Below, in pieces: positions 22,485 through 34,641 of a DNA stretch of 64,000 nucleotides; within the stretch, counting starts at the first letter, position 1; the number at the start of each line of letters is the position of its first letter. The notes beneath the pieces are model-generated. The model was given only the letters and a program-made list of their open reading frames with translations, was not told the origin of the DNA and searched no databases. The stretch lies in the NCBI GenBank assembly GCA_945859605.1, contig OX243824.1:30705459-30769458 (forward strand). The letters are read 5' to 3'. The DNA comes from Lumbricus rubellus. Lineage: Eukaryota > Annelida > Clitellata > Crassiclitellata > Lumbricidae. The position numbers were made by a program, and so were the translations under genes.

Positions 22485-25400
22485 GTTAGTCTATAATACA
22501 TTTATTGACAGTTTAGTTCAAAATTAAATTATTTCAATTAGGCCTAAAACTGTAGATACGGAATACTTAGGCAAAGTATTCCAATTGATGAATTTTATGC
22601 ATCATAGTCTATTCTGCTCCTTAGCATTATTTTTTTTAATCATGCTACCCTGGTGTAATGCTTCTCTTCGTTCAAGAACCAAATGTTTCATTTTTCAGTT
22701 ATCCTTCTCCTCTGCGTTTTCGAGCTCCAAGAAACGACATCCGATTCCAAGTCGTCCTGTGTAAAACGCAACCTGACCCTCACGGTCGACAACTTTTTGT
22801 GGCTTTACATCGATGGAATTGAGATAACTGGTCTTCCAAATGCCGACATCTATACAGAGCCGGACACGGTCGATTTTTCTTGTACCACGAGATTAATAGC
22901 GATTCACGGAAGAAATGAAATATATGGGGTGGGTATTTTAGCGTCAACCAATGATGACTATGTTCTGACCAACACCTCCTGGAAATGCTCAGACGTCCTT
23001 CATAATGACTGGATAGAAATAGATTTTGACGATTCCGCTTGGAGATCTCCGTTGCTATACGGGTATAACGGAAACAGTATTTATACTCTCATACCTAGCA
23101 TTAGCTTAAACGCCGCATATATCTGGCTGGATGAAACGGATATGGACGTGTACTGTAGAAGGAGATTAGGTAAAAATATTTGTCTCTATATGTTATATTC
23201 TAATAGTGACTAAATAATTTTCCTTTATTCAACAATCCGGTTGATAGAACGCAGCCGGTTAGGCCTACAGTGTATAATTATGCAATTAAAACAATTCACA
23301 AGAACACAGATTACAGAATACACAAATCGTAACTATACCAACTGAATAGACAGTCTGCAATAATTCTCTGTAGCCTATCATTAACTCGTTTTGACAGCTA
23401 TTCCAATTATTTTGAACGATTTATGAATATTCATTCCTCACGAGAATTTGTATGGCACCGCACGAGGGAATACTCAGAGGCACTTCATTTTACATAATGC
23501 AGATCGGCTGATAAGTTTATGAAGGAAGTCCGAGGTCAGAGAAAGAAAAGCGCTGTGTTTTAATTTCACTTGCCATGCAACAATTGCAACATGTATATTA
23601 GGCCTATATTATTATTTAACTTATATATGATTGTGGAGATAAATTTGCAGCAATCGCATAATAATTATTATGCGTTTTGTCTCAATGTGTTAAGTCTGGA
23701 GCATCGTCTCTCTGAAGTGGCGCTACATAACTTTTCGATTCCAATTACAATGCCTTGGTCCTGAGACACTGTCGTGAAAGGAGTAACAAATTACAATTGC
23801 AATAATAATTATTGGCGACCGGATTTAACCCGCTTGTAAAATTATCATTATACCATAATTATTCTATAGGGGCTTGTTTAGATGTCACAAATTAATTCCC
23901 TAGAGGAATCATTCGCTGAATTGAGAGGAAACATCTATTCACCTGTTCTTAAATCATGTCTTTCAGCAATGAAATCTTGAGAAATCTTGTTGAGATGACA
24001 ACTTGAAATGTGACCATTACGGCGTGGAAATAAAAAAAAATCGAATTGCAAACAATGGGGGGGGGACACTTTGAAATCTTAAACCATTGACTCTCAGCAC
24101 TAAAATGATGGGCTTAAAATGATACCATTGCAGTGTGGAAATAAAATAAAAATTATGTTGGGAAGGCCCCGGAAGGGGCACATACCCATACCCGTCCCCA
24201 AACCACTCCCCTGCTCGGCGTTTCGCGCCTTGACGATCGTCCATCGACAGCCCCCCCCCAACTTCAGAGCCAAGTCTACGCCTATGACTTAGCGTTGCAG
24301 TGTACAGATTCCTATCTTTCGAAATGAATTCACGACGCTATGTTGTGATGGTTCATTCTTTCAAATTCCAACTCGGCCAGAACTTAGGCCTAGTTCTTCT
24401 CTTAGCCTACAATATGTTTTAATGTGGCCTACATAGATAACTATAAATGCCATAGAAATTATGATGGCAACGGTTCTACAGAGTCTTGTTATTTTCAGAT
24501 CCAAAATTATGCGCCATCTTCAGCCCGTGTGCATCCGGAGGCACCTGCATTGACGAAATTAACGGTGGATACAAATGCATCTGTGCGCCTGGATACACCG
24601 GACAGAACTGCTCAGCAGGTAAATTAGCACTCAAGGACCCCTTCAGCAAAAACGCAGAATCAGATATTATTCATAGTACTATTTCATTTTTTTACCTGAG
24701 CATAATAATAATACCTCAGATCCCGATGGATCTGATGTTATTATTACTATTATTATCATTATGATCTATCATCATCAGCAGCAGCATCATTATCATTGTT
24801 GTGGTTGAATTTTTGTTATTTCTTTTGTCATTGCTATTGATATATGTATTATTCTGATAAATTATAATCATCATCATCACCATTATTTACAATTCTTACT
24901 ATTACCATCATTATCACCATCATTAAAAAACTGCTATCGTGTCAAAAATTATAGCACAAAAAGCATCGTTCTATTACGAAACGTAGCCTATCAACCAGCA
25001 ATAGAGGGTTTCCGAGCAACACGGAGCTGGACAATAATATTCGGAACCGATAATTCAGATTAAGACAACGCAGAACAACAATTATTCAGAACGAAGCATA
25101 ACTGTTACAGTAGGCCCTGAGCAGATTTGGTCGCTTAGATTGAGATGGGCAAAAGAAGATGAATTTGTGGTGCCCCGTTCCAAACAGTGTGTGTCTTTGG
25201 GACGATTTTGCTCAATTGCAGAAGTGCTTAGTTCCGAGGTGTTAGTTTTATAGTTTCTTCTATCTTCTATATGCCGTAAAGAACATCTATTGAAGACGAT
25301 GGCTGGACTACGTTATTGTGATATCCTTCGCTGAGTCTACATTATCTTGTGATTGACATTTCACGCCAGATAATTAGGCAAGCAATGATTAAAAATCGAA

Positions 25401-25643
25401 TGCTAGGCCTATTGACGTAGCCTACATAAATTGCACAGACATTGATGTGAGATATTCTCTATGAACTCGATGCAACTTGTCACAAGTCTAGCAGTATTTG
25501 CAAGGACGATTTTTCATTTTTGCGAACAGTGATCAACTACTGCGAGAGTGATCCTTGTGCGAATGGAGGATTGTGTTCGCCTAGAGTGAATGGCTACGTC
25601 TGCCGATGTCGGTCTGGATACATAGGCGACAACTGCGAAGACG
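22460..25643 (+). CDS. Gene B: signal peptide, N-terminal domain and EGF modules (multi-exon)
   Basis: Exons are 22460-22484, 22699-23169, 24499-24618 and 25530-25643, all phase 1 at both internal junctions. Exon 1 (MNSSRIFG) joins exon 2 ([17 protein letters not shown]) to make a typical signal peptide split by an intron, so the product enters the secretory pathway. Exon 2 then encodes an about 150-residue domain with [18 protein letters not shown] and [15 protein letters not shown], shared with gene C. Two EGF modules follow. A truncated LINE lies just downstream of the last EGF exon and no convincing terminal exon was found, so the 3' end is unknown. The frame is open throughout, making this the best-preserved N-terminus of the cluster. 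Confidence 0.75.
22699..23169 (+). CDS. Gene B exon 2: hydrophobic signal core and N-terminal domain
   Basis: The acceptor is CATTTTTCAG and the donor TTAG|GTAAAA; 471 nt, phase 1-1. The first residues complete the signal peptide; the rest is an about 140-residue domain. Motifs shared with gene C are [32 protein letters not shown](T/S), WKCS, FDDS.W, IWL and YCRR/FCRK. The alternation and DN..LYIDG start suggest a galactose-binding-like beta-sandwich, an inference from pattern only. Confidence 0.75.
23170..24498. other. Gene B intron with dispersed repeat
   Basis: Intron 2. Its 3' half (about 23950-24290) holds a dispersed repeat also found at about 63590-63900. The rest shows nothing recognisable. 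Confidence 0.4.
23950..24290. repeat. Dispersed repeat, copy 1
   Basis: Contains TTTCAGCAATGAAATCTTGA, ATGTGACCATTA, GGGGGACACTTTGAA and ATTGCAGTGTGGAA. The same ordered words recur at about 63590-63900. Boundaries not resolved. Confidence 0.55.
24499..24618 (+). CDS. Gene B EGF exon 1
   Basis: The acceptor is GTTATTTTCAG and the donor AG|GTAAAT; 120 nt, phase 1-1. It encodes [13 protein letters not shown] and [12 protein letters not shown]. It is orthologous in position and sequence to gene C exon 37856-37975 (both start DP and end CSA). Confidence 0.8.
24619..25529. other. Gene B intron
   Basis: ATT/CAT-rich low-complexity sequence near 24660-24930, then unique sequence. The part before 25530 is homologous to the introns before 53547, 53878 and 55793. 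Confidence 0.5.
25530..25643 (+). CDS. Gene B EGF exon 2
   Basis: The acceptor is TGCGAACAG and the donor G|GTCAGT; 114 nt, phase 1-1. It encodes [12 protein letters not shown] and [12 protein letters not shown]. It is nearly identical to the gene C exon at 55793-55906, including the TTTTTGCGAACAG acceptor, showing a recent duplication. Confidence 0.8.
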
Positions 25644-25784
25644 GTCAGTTTGACATCCATATCGAATCACACATAGCCTATGAACGAGTGACTGCTGAAG
25701 TCCTCTCATGACAGTTTAACTACGAAAGAGTTTTTAACTCATTAACTCTGATGGTTTTCATTCAGGAATCAGGAACGCTATAAT

Positions 25785-26690
25785 ACTATTGTATTAAGTC
25801 TGTATGCCGAGAGAATTATGAGGAGGGCTGGATTGGAGGAGGCAACAGAAGGGGTAAGAATAGCGGGGAAAATACTGAATAATCTGAGGTACGCCGATGA
25901 TACGACATTATTGGCGGGTAAGAGGGACGACCTAGTCGAGTTAATAAGAAGAGTCAGGAAGGAAAGCGAAAAGGCGGGACTATACTTCAATGTAAAGAAA
26001 ACAAAGGTTATGACAACTGCAACATACAAAAACTTTGAGGTGGATGGAGAAACGATAGAGGTAGTATCGAGCTTCACATTCCTGGGATCTATGATAGAGA
26101 AGGAGGGAAGAAGTGATATGGAAATAAGGAGGAGGGTAACAATGGGGAAAACGGCAATGAACGGTCTGGAAAAGATTTGGAAGGACAAATACGTGAGCAG
26201 GGAAACAAAGAAAAGACTGGTAAGAGCACTGATCTTCCCAGTCGTCCTATAGGCCTATGGATGCGAGACATGGACAAAGACACGGGATATGGAAAAGAAA
26301 ATCAACGCGTGTGAGATGTGGATTTGGAGAAAGATGCTAAGGATTTCATGGACGGAGCAGAGAACTAACGAATCGGTGCGCGAGGAGCTCGGAATAGAGA
26401 GGGAGGAGACACTGCAGCAAACAGCAACTTGGAGGAAATTGAGCTACTTCGGCCATGTGATGAGATCTAACGGTTTGGAAAAGGAGCTGATGACGGCATG
26501 CGGTGAGGGACGGAGAAGATGCGGAAGACCAAGGAAGAAATGGTTGGATGAAGTACAGGAAAAGTCTGGCATGAGACTGGAGGAACTAAGAGAGGCGACT
26601 AGGGAGAGGATCAACTGGAGAAGATGCACCAGGGCTTTCGCCAGAGCTCCAGTAGCTGACGGCACCAGGTGACCAGGTGAAGTCTGAAAA
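25785..26690 (+). mobile_element. 5'-truncated LINE with reverse-transcriptase C-terminal half
   Basis: It starts inside the palm (GKILNNLRYADDTTLLAG, the YADD box). It continues with FNVKKTKVMTT, FTFLGSMIEKEG and RRVTMGKTAMNGLEKIW to a TAG at about 26252. The frame resumes with ETWTKTRDMEKKINACEMWI, YFGHVMRSNG, GRRRCGRPRKKWLD and ends at TGA 26670-26672. It is an RTE/CR1-like non-LTR element in overall pattern. The in-frame stop and missing 5' part make it inactive. It lies just after the second gene B EGF exon. Confidence 0.8.
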
Positions 26691-27176
26691 TGAGTAAGCT
26701 TACGCTGTGTAGCGTGTAATTTAGTATAATTATGTGGACCGCTTTCACTGTTAGATTTCCCATATAACCTACATGCAGTGTTATAATAGTTATATCGGAC
26801 TTATCATGAGTTTGCAGAATTTTTTGTGCAGTAGCGATTTTCGAAGCTGCGACATTCTGTTAAGTCCGGGTCCTCTTCGGCATAACAAGGTAAGAGAATT
26901 TAGATATAATTCTATTTAAAAGTTTAGGCCTATTTCTGCTATTCGAGTAATTTGTTTAGAATAAAATGCATTGTGAATGAATCGTTTAGTAGGCTGTAAT
27001 AATTGTGCTTGATATTCTGTAATGGGAACAGTGAAAACAACAAGTATTAGGCTATATTACCACTTTCATTTACGAAACGTGATGGAGAAATGCACAGAGT
27101 TACTAGAAGCGTTGCATCGAGTGCATTACTACTGTCCTTCTTTGCCCACTAATCACGTTTTCTGTTTTCGCCTTTT
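26691..27176. other. Non-coding, unassigned
   Basis: Possible continuation of gene B introns. No EGF exon is visible. Confidence 0.3.
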
Positions 27177-27300
27177 CAGGTGTCGAAAGGAAAGTTCTCT
27201 ATGTCTGAGGCAATCATCAATAGCCTATACAGTCCATTGGAGACAACGGAAATCACAATATTTTTCAAATGACTCTCGCTTACAATAATATTGAGAGTAT
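27177..27300 (+). other. Possible short 3' exon of gene B
   Basis: After CCTTTTCAG comes a stretch (GTCGAAAGGAAAGTTCTCT) paralogous to 57205 onward (ATCGAAAAGAAAGTTCTCT). In one frame it reads VSKGKFSMSEAII, in the splice-phase-1 frame VERKVLYV and stop. Conservation at equivalent positions behind genes B and C suggests a terminal exon, but the reading frame is undecided. Confidence 0.3.
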
Positions 27301-27429
27301 TATTAATAAGTAAAGCCAAGCGATAGAGTAAACACAAAAGCACATGGTTGATGTAACTCGACCAGTTGCCATTAGCATGTGTGTGCATTGCGCAATCTTC
27401 ACGTGGGTGTTTAGATATTCCGGACTTTT

Positions 27430-27868
27430 GTGTCTAGCTATCAGCCCTTCCTACGCTCCGAGTATGAACTTCACTGGTTTTCTCTCCGTGCTCGCACACA
27501 ATTTAAGATCCTCACTCTGATCATAAAGGCTCAACGGGGTCTTGCCCCAAAATATCTCACCAATGTTTTACTTCGTCCTCACTCAGCTTCCTCCCACCGT
27601 CAACTTCGTTCATACAACAGATCTGACCTCTTGTTTCCTCGGTCTAGAACTGTTATGGCTCAGTCTCGATCTTTTGTCTCAATTGGTCCTTCTCTTTGGA
27701 ATGCCCTTTCTCTTTCTGTTCGCTCTACACTTCTTTCTGGTAGTATCTCCTCTGCTTTGTCTCTTCTCAAAACCTGTTTCTTCTCGCGGGGTCTTGCGCA
27801 CTGGGAGCGCCTCTGAACGGTTCACCCTGCTAGAGGCGCTTTATAAATGTTTAAATACAATACAATAG
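27430..27868 (+). mobile_element. LINE 3' end with reverse-transcriptase C-terminal ORF
   Basis: ORF 27430-27816 contains HWFSLRARTQFKILTLIIK, QRGLAPKYLTNVLL, PRSRTVMAQSRSFVSIGP and SLWNALSLSVR, the C-terminus of a CR1/L2-type non-LTR element. Its 3' tail CTAGAGGCGCTTTATAAATG matches other tails in the window. It is 5'-truncated and inactive, and of the same family as the 15722 copy though diverged. Confidence 0.8.
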
Positions 27869-30430
27869 GACTGATGACAGACACTCCTACAGTTTTTATC
27901 AACGGTTCAAGTTGAAGTATGTGAATTCTGTGATCGTCAGGAGTTCCGGTGGCCGAGTGCTTGAACAATAACCAACAGCCTCCAACATCTGTCAAGAGCA
28001 GCGTTTAAAACAGACATCCGCTGCTATTGAGTCGGCCATCATCTGGATTTGGACTTTGAGACAAGCAAAATAATGTTGGTGTAAGAAGAATATGAGACTG
28101 TATTGCACAAAGTGATGATTTGACTTCACCTGCCCATAAAGCTGTGCTATCATACTCTCAAGTCCTCGAGCAAACACTGCACAGAATGCATTATAGACTA
28201 ATGATGCGGAAGCCTTTGAATAGTCTCAGACTGTTACGAATGACAATGTCGTCATTGAGCTGCTCTATGGTGTCTGAAAGTATACCTATACATGAAATTG
28301 CTCTAGCATTGATAATTTGGGGTTTGTTGTTCTTTTGAAAATTGTGCACTGTGCATAAAGTAGGTCTACAATTAGGCCTACTGTAGTAGCCTAACTAACA
28401 GCTGCAACTTGAGGAGATTATATTGTGGTAGTTAATTTACTAGTTGTTACAGCGTTTCCTTTCGGTTAGACCTACTTGTCTTATTTCTGTTTTATAGCCT
28501 ATATTTTACGTTTTATTCTCAGGCAGAAAGTGCATCAAGAGGTAAGCCAACAATCTGTATTCAGATTCCACCATGATGATCGTCTTGCAATTTGGTGGTC
28601 AATCTTCATCGACATAGAGGCATGCAGTCTGAAGGAAGAGTGTGGTGTTTGGATTTTTATTTATGTATGTACAATTGTACATGTTAATGTGACAATGTAT
28701 ATGAGCATGTGGCAAGTTAGGCTTATATAGCACCAAATTTGAACACCACGAAGAGTTTGTAGATTTGGTTAATGATAGGGCAATGCAGATGGCAGCTCTT
28801 GTGAGTGAACGAGTGAAGAAGTGAGTGAGTGAGATAGGGAGGGAGGGACGAAGAGAAGAACAGACGCAGCTTGTCCAATAACTGTGGTTTGAGTAAAAAA
28901 ATTTGCCAACTGTTAATAAGGTTACCTTCTTAGAGATAACATAAGTTGGGTATCTTTCGCTGACATGCATCAGAATTAGCCTATGTTGAATGTAGTTCCA
29001 GCAATGGAAGCCGAATCATTAGTCCTAATACGGAAAACTCTGAATGACATTGCCAGGAAGGCTAAAAAACTCGGAAAATCAATATAATCAAGGTCAGGCG
29101 AGCTTCTTCTTTAATAATCAATGTGTTTGGTGTTTATCTCGTTCGACTGCAGATGCAAAAATAAACATTAGCCTAATGCACATCGCTTTATCAACGGTCT
29201 TTCTACAAAGCCAACTCAAGATTTAGTTAGACTACGCACGGACTTTGGGAATAACTGATAGACTACGGTACGTTCTGCCATTTCAGATAGTCTATATCCT
29301 TGATTTCAGATTTAAGATATGTCGTCATTTTCAGCTTTTCAGATATCTCATCATGTTCAAATTTCAGACATCTCGCCATCTTCAGAATCTGAGCTAAACG
29401 AAACCCACAGATCACATCATTATATCCTAGGTACGCCACACATTCCATGTTGTAAACATTTTACCTAGCCATAGAGTGCAGTTGTGGAGCGTTGAATTTG
29501 CTGGATTCCTTATCTGAATTCGCCGACGAAAAAGAAAACGATTTTTTTTAAACGGGACGATGATAGAAGCAATGCTGAACACTTCTAACTGCTGGCGTTA
29601 CAAACTAGTAGGCTAGTACTATTATAAATGGTAGGCCTACAAATGCAGTTGTCTAGTAGTTAAAATTGTCTTTGAAGATGTAGGTCAAAAATTAGTAATT
29701 AGGGCACTGCTGCTTTAGTTCTACGAGATGAATTTAACAGATTTCTGATGGACTGTACAGAATTGATTAGGAAAGTAGACATTACACTTTATTTGGTGTC
29801 AAAATGCATGTCGAATAGGCTACTGTTGTCTGTTGCCCTTCGAACAAGATTCAATGTATTTTCAAGAATGACACAAATCAAAACGGAGTACAGATGACGT
29901 TTACAGTCAGTTGAAAACGAGTGACGAATGTGATTGTCAGCCGCCTTTTATGCTGGTATTGACAAAGTGTCGCATTCCACACAAACTCAAGCATTCAGAT
30001 AGGCCCACGATGACGTAGTCATTTTTATAGCCTGCTTGAAAATCTCGATAAATGTGTTTAGTACTCCAATGATGCGCTGTCAAATTTATTCTGACGGGAA
30101 ACTTTTCACATAGGCCTATAAGCCTACATGTAGCCTTAAGATGAGCTGCCGAGGGAAATGTTGCGTGTAGGGCCTATAATTTTTTCTGGGGGATTGTTAC
30201 GCAGCTTTTATATACACGTAAACAACACCGCATGAATTTATTTTGAGGGGTGATCTCATTCCTGGAGGACTTCCTCCCAGCTGAAATGCGTATCTTATCA
30301 TAATAGCCTACCGATTAAAGTTTACGGATGACGGAATCAAATCAAATGGGAATGACTTGAATAGACTCCGCTCTATTTACATAGAAGCAATTAATCAGAT
30401 TGAATGAATTATATAATTAATCACACGCGA
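27869..30430. other. Intergenic B-C, no gene recognised
   Basis: Open frames at 28120, 28476 and 28599 show no domains. At 29270-29400 there is an imperfect tandem run of about 25-30-bp units with TTTCAGATATCTC-like words. No promoter of gene C was identified apart from its conserved 5' UTR at about 30480-30549. Confidence 0.4.
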
Positions 30431-30549
30431 CCTTCGTTTCTAACTCCCGACGACGTCACGACCTCACGTCTTCCCTTTGTCCCTCAGATCATTATCAACG
30501 GACGCTTTCAATCTGCGAAGAAGAGACCACGTTGAACACGGACAACACA

Positions 30550-30577
30550 ATGAAGTCATTCTGCCTATCAATTGGAG
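30550..30577 (+). CDS. Gene C exon 1 (start)
   Basis: ATG gives MKSFCLSIG, then G before donor GGAG|GTTAGTCTAT, matching gene B exon 1. Upstream CTGCGAAGAAGA is conserved too. Confidence 0.65.
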
Positions 30578-30737
30578 GTTAGTCTATTTAATAATCATTT
30601 TATTATGTCTGAAAGAACTTCCTGTATGTATATTATAGGCAGCTGAAAGTGAGAACTTTAGCGAGAGAATGCGAAGCTGAATTATTGAATAATTTGTATG
30701 AGTTATGCATGAGTTCAGCGTCGATCCACCCTTCGAT

Positions 30738-31000
30738 CGGCGAACCAAATTGAGCTTCTGGTTCCCCGCTCACGGACTACTATGCGACAGCGTCGTTCAT
30801 TCTCTGTTGCTGGTCCTACCACCTGGAATGGTCTTCCTGTAACATTGCGCTTAATTCCCAGAGGTCACTCCGCTCTGTTCCTTAAGAACCTAAAAACTGT
30901 TTTATTTAGCCGTGGTTGGGCCGGGAGCGCTTCTGAGTAGCCTACCCTGAAGAGGCGCTATATAAATTTCCGAAATAAATGAAATAAATAAATAAATAAA
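30738..31000 (+). mobile_element. LINE 3' end fragment
   Basis: It translates as ELLVPRSRTTMRQRRSFSVA, TTWNGLP and LKNLKTVLFSRGWAGSASE, then a stop. It is followed by CTGAAGAGGCGCTATATAAA and an AAATAAAT tail. Same LINE family as 15722-16322, further truncated. Confidence 0.7.
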
Positions 31001-31195
31001 ATGAAATAGGCTTAGGCCTATATTCTCTGTTAGCCTACCGTAGGCTACTTAGGCCTATGCACAAATTGCGCATACCCATTACGCTGCTGAAACCTGTTCC
31101 TCCACTTCTATTGCCGGTGTCACGATAAGAATTCTCCGTTGGGCAAAATTATGTTTATCTGCAGTGCAACATAGTTTCTGGCAAATCAGCTACTA

Positions 31196-32418
31196 CATCG
31201 TGGTTAAAAAAACTAAGCCAAATTGTTTTTCATATAGGCTATCTCTAATGTCTGATAACATATCGCGCTAAAAATTTCCAAATATGTAGAGACGTGGACG
31301 AAGAATACGATTCCAAAATTTCAAGAGATAAAATTGAAGCAGATAAAAAGATATGAACCTTTCAACTTCATATGCCGAAATTGCAGTTTACAAGCAATTT
31401 TCTGCCAGATTCAGTAAAAAGTACGCTAAACTGTTTTTCTTATATCTCCAATTCCTGATAATTAATCATACCAAAATTGTCCAGATATTCAGAGGATTGA
31501 ACCAAGAATAGGAAGGATTCAAAAATATCATGTCATAAATAATAGAAAGATATGAATATTTAAACTTCATATCCAGAAATTTCTGTTTTCGGCAAGTCTG
31601 TTATGGTATTCGTTGCGGTTTCGATGCTTGATAGTTCCCAATTTGGGTCTTCATGGATCCTGGAGTAAAATTAACGGAGTATATTATCGCAATAGTCTGC
31701 TGTCACAACATCTTCCACCTGTTATCAGAAATCTATAGCCCCAGAAGGCTGTTTTCTTTTTCAACAGAACAGCGCCAGCCCACAGAGCCAAGGAAACCAT
31801 CGAAATGCTGACAAGAGAGACGCCAGACTTCATTTCTCCCACATTATGGCCTCCAAACAGCCCAGATTTGAATCCTGTCAACTATAAAGTGTGGAGCATG
31901 CATGATACAAGACCGAGTCTACCAGACAACAATCCATGATATAAACGATCTGAAGCAACCAACGCTTGTTGGAAGTGTGGGAAGGCCTTGACCAGAGGAT
32001 AATTGACGATGCTGTTGCGTAATGCATGGCGCCAGCGCTTCCAGGCTTGCGCGCAAGCAGGAGGAGGACATTTTGAGCATCTTAATTATTTAAATAATAA
32101 AACCATACTGTTGGAATCATATTGTTAGTTCAATTCTCTACATATGTGGAAAATTTTAGAATGATTAATCATCAGGCATTAGAGATATAAGAAAACATGT
32201 TATTGAATCTGACAGAAAGTTGCTTGTAAACTGAAATTTCGGCATATGAAGTTAAAATATTCATATCTTTTTATCCATTCCACTTTATCTCATGAAATTT
32301 TGGAATCGTATTATTGGTCTACTTCTCTAAATATTTGGAAAATTTTGGCTTGATATTTCATCAGGTATTAGAGAGGTATATGCAAAACAATTTGGCTTAG
32401 TTTGTTTGAACCACGGTG
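31196..32418 (+). mobile_element. Tc1/mariner element with long inverted repeats
   Basis: The ends are CATCGTGGTTAAAAAAACTA and, inverted, CACCGTGGTTCAAACAAACT, each next to a TA (31194-31195, 32419-32420), the Tc1/mariner target. The inverted arms extend for about 300 bp with internal repeats such as TATATCTC.AAT and CTTCATATGCCGAAATT. At 1,223 bp it is near full length but has a decayed transposase. Confidence 0.8.
31640..32085 (+). pseudogene. mariner-type transposase remnant
   Basis: Fragments of the catalytic domain are visible with frameshifts and stops: VYYRNSLLSQHLPP, FFQQNSASPHRAKETIEML, PPNSPDLNPVNYKVW and, in another frame, RFQACAQAGGGHFEHL. The second catalytic aspartate of the usual QQD motif is N here. 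Inactive. Confidence 0.75.
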
Positions 32419-32639
32419 TAGTTTCTTGTTCAACAATTTAACAACGATGAAACTCTGGTTTAATCTGATTGGCCATAAAATTTAGATCTATATGGTGTGA
32501 CTAAAAACTGTAGCCTATCTCGCGCTGAAATATTTAAGCGGAAATTAAATAATTTCTTTTCTCCTCCCAGGAGACTTTAATTTCTGAATATAAAATCAAT
32601 AATTAGTCTCTAGGGGCCAAATTTCCGTTTGCTTCCAGT

Positions 32640-32880
32640 TCCAGTCACTTGCGACTGAAACACTCTTCAGCTCGCTCTGTTCCATCAAATGATTGTTTTT
32701 ATTTCTCGATCGTGGGTCCTTGCTTGGCGAGTGGTCTCTCCTCTGACATGCGTTCTCTCCAGCGAGGCTCTGTTCCTTTTTATAGACTACCATAACTTAA
32801 AAAAAATTAAGCCTGAATCTGGAGCGCCTCTGAGTAGTTGTCTTGAAGAGGTGCTATATAAATTTCATAGATAGAATTTG
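32640..32880 (+). repeat. Decayed LINE 3' end
   Basis: It ends CTTGAAGAGGTGCTATATAA, preceded by GGAGCGCCTCTGAGTAG, the local LINE tail. Upstream TTTCTCGATCGTGG recalls the PRSRT region, but no clean frame survives. Confidence 0.5.
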
Positions 32881-33424
32881 AGTTTCCATAACTACCTTCT
32901 GTAGTTGCCTTCAACCCTGTCTCAAAATGAGCTCAACGAAATTCTAGGTCTTATCATGAAGTACACATTACACAATCCTCATTGTTTTCCAACGATCACG
33001 TAAAAGTCAAGAGCTACTCTCAAAACCAATTCGGTTCACTTCAGGGGACCGCCAGTGACATTAATTGTTATAGATTGAGGTCTATGTATGCCTTTCCTAC
33101 GTTTAAATTAATTATCAGCATGTCAGATTCTTTAATCAGAATCGAATTACCTCCGCTGTCGGCGTTTCTTTCTTTCTCAATTATTAATAATCTACGCAGT
33201 CGATGTGTCAAGAATCTCCATTCAACACATAAAGCTTGCAACACAATGTTAGTTTCAGCTCAACACAGTCACACTGTGTGATAACATCGATCATTAGTGT
33301 CGCCCTCCTCCCTTATTCAGGATTGGATCTGGCACTTTTAGCGTACGAGCAATGGCGGAGTTATGAAGTTGCTTTGCATAACAGTAGGCTACTGTTATAC
33401 GTAAGCTTATAAGCTCTTATGTTT
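32881..33424. other. Non-coding gap in gene C intron 1
   Basis: No feature recognised. Confidence 0.3.
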
Positions 33425-34012
33425 CGTTAATGGATGATTCGTCAAGTGGACGATTCGTCAATGGACGATTCGTCAAGTGGACGATTCGTCAGTGAACGAT
33501 TCGAAAAGTGAACGATTTGTCCAGCGGTGGTGGATTATAAGGCGTGCTGACGAAGGTACTAATGCTAGCCGATAAACAGTATTACTGTCTGCACAGTATG
33601 CTTAGCTGTTTGACTAAGCCTCTTATTTAACTATAATAATAGTCCAAGCACACCCTCCTCATACACCAGCCGATCATCGATTGACCACACCCGTTTCGTG
33701 ACGATGGTAAGCCTACAGTAACTCCTGTGTGTACATTTTTACAACGAGTCAATCCAACCTCCATTTACGCAAGAGTTCCATTTCAACAGCAATTATTTTT
33801 CATCAACCCAACTTCTAATAAAATAACATTTTTTAAAAATCACAATATTAAATTTTAAGGAAAAATCACTTTCATCCGATTTTCATGTAACAAGAATTCT
33901 TTTCGTAAGTTCGTCGTGTCATCAAAAACTGCTGGACGAATCGTACACTTGACGATTCGTTGAAATACAAATCGTACACTTGACGAATCGTTCATAATAT
34001 TATACGAATCAA
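33425..34012. mobile_element. Small fold-back element
   Basis: The left arm (33430-33515) has four to five tandem 17-20-bp units of GACGATTCGTCAAGTG type. The right arm (about 33935-34010) has inverted units such as CACTTGACGATTCGTT. The middle is unique and non-coding. No transposase seen; target duplication not resolved. Confidence 0.55.
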
Positions 34013-34015
34013 TCA

Positions 34016-34500
34016 CTAGTCGGCTGCTTCAGGATCGGCGTGATGATCGAACGTTTCCGGTAGAATGCCATCTTGAAGCGGGGAATTACGCATGAGAGTC
34101 AGGAAAAGAGAGGATGTCGATGGATTCCTGTATGAGGAACGGAGGCAAAGGATCGAATTCAGAGCACTACAAGGTCTAAGGTTGGTGGAGAGCAGAGAAT
34201 GAGTCGACGTAGCTCGAGCGTGGAGACGAGGTCGAGGTTGTAGAGGCGGCAATCGGTAGGAGCACATTGAGGAGGAGGAGGAGGAGAATCATCGGTACGG
34301 TATCCCGACGGACCTTGTCAATCTTGGAGGCGAAATGGCTGGCGAAGACTCGAAGTTAACTGTCGTGAACGGTGGAGGTAGAGGAAGCTTGAGGTCGGCC
34401 CAGGAGGCGCTTGAAGATGAACCATAGACGTCTGGCATCTCCATTGTTGGAAGAAGCTTACGCTCTTTTGCAAAGTAGGGCCTACATGCAGGACAGTCAA
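34016..34500 (-). pseudogene. Possible decayed LINE reverse-transcriptase fragment
   Basis: The minus-strand frame has LFLTLMRNSPLQDGILPETF near its end. That recalls the region before the RT palm in CR1/L2 elements, where FP..fK.A.V.P is usual. The match is weak and the strand and family are tentative. Confidence 0.3.
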
Positions 34501-34641
34501 ATTTCCTGTAGGACTATTGGTGAATTGCAAATCAGATAATTATTGTACAACTTTTTCTCAGCCATAATTTTGCTGATCCTTACACACTTTGCCGTGACGG
34601 TTTGAATGTACCGTATAAAACAAACGTTTTATTTTCTTCAG

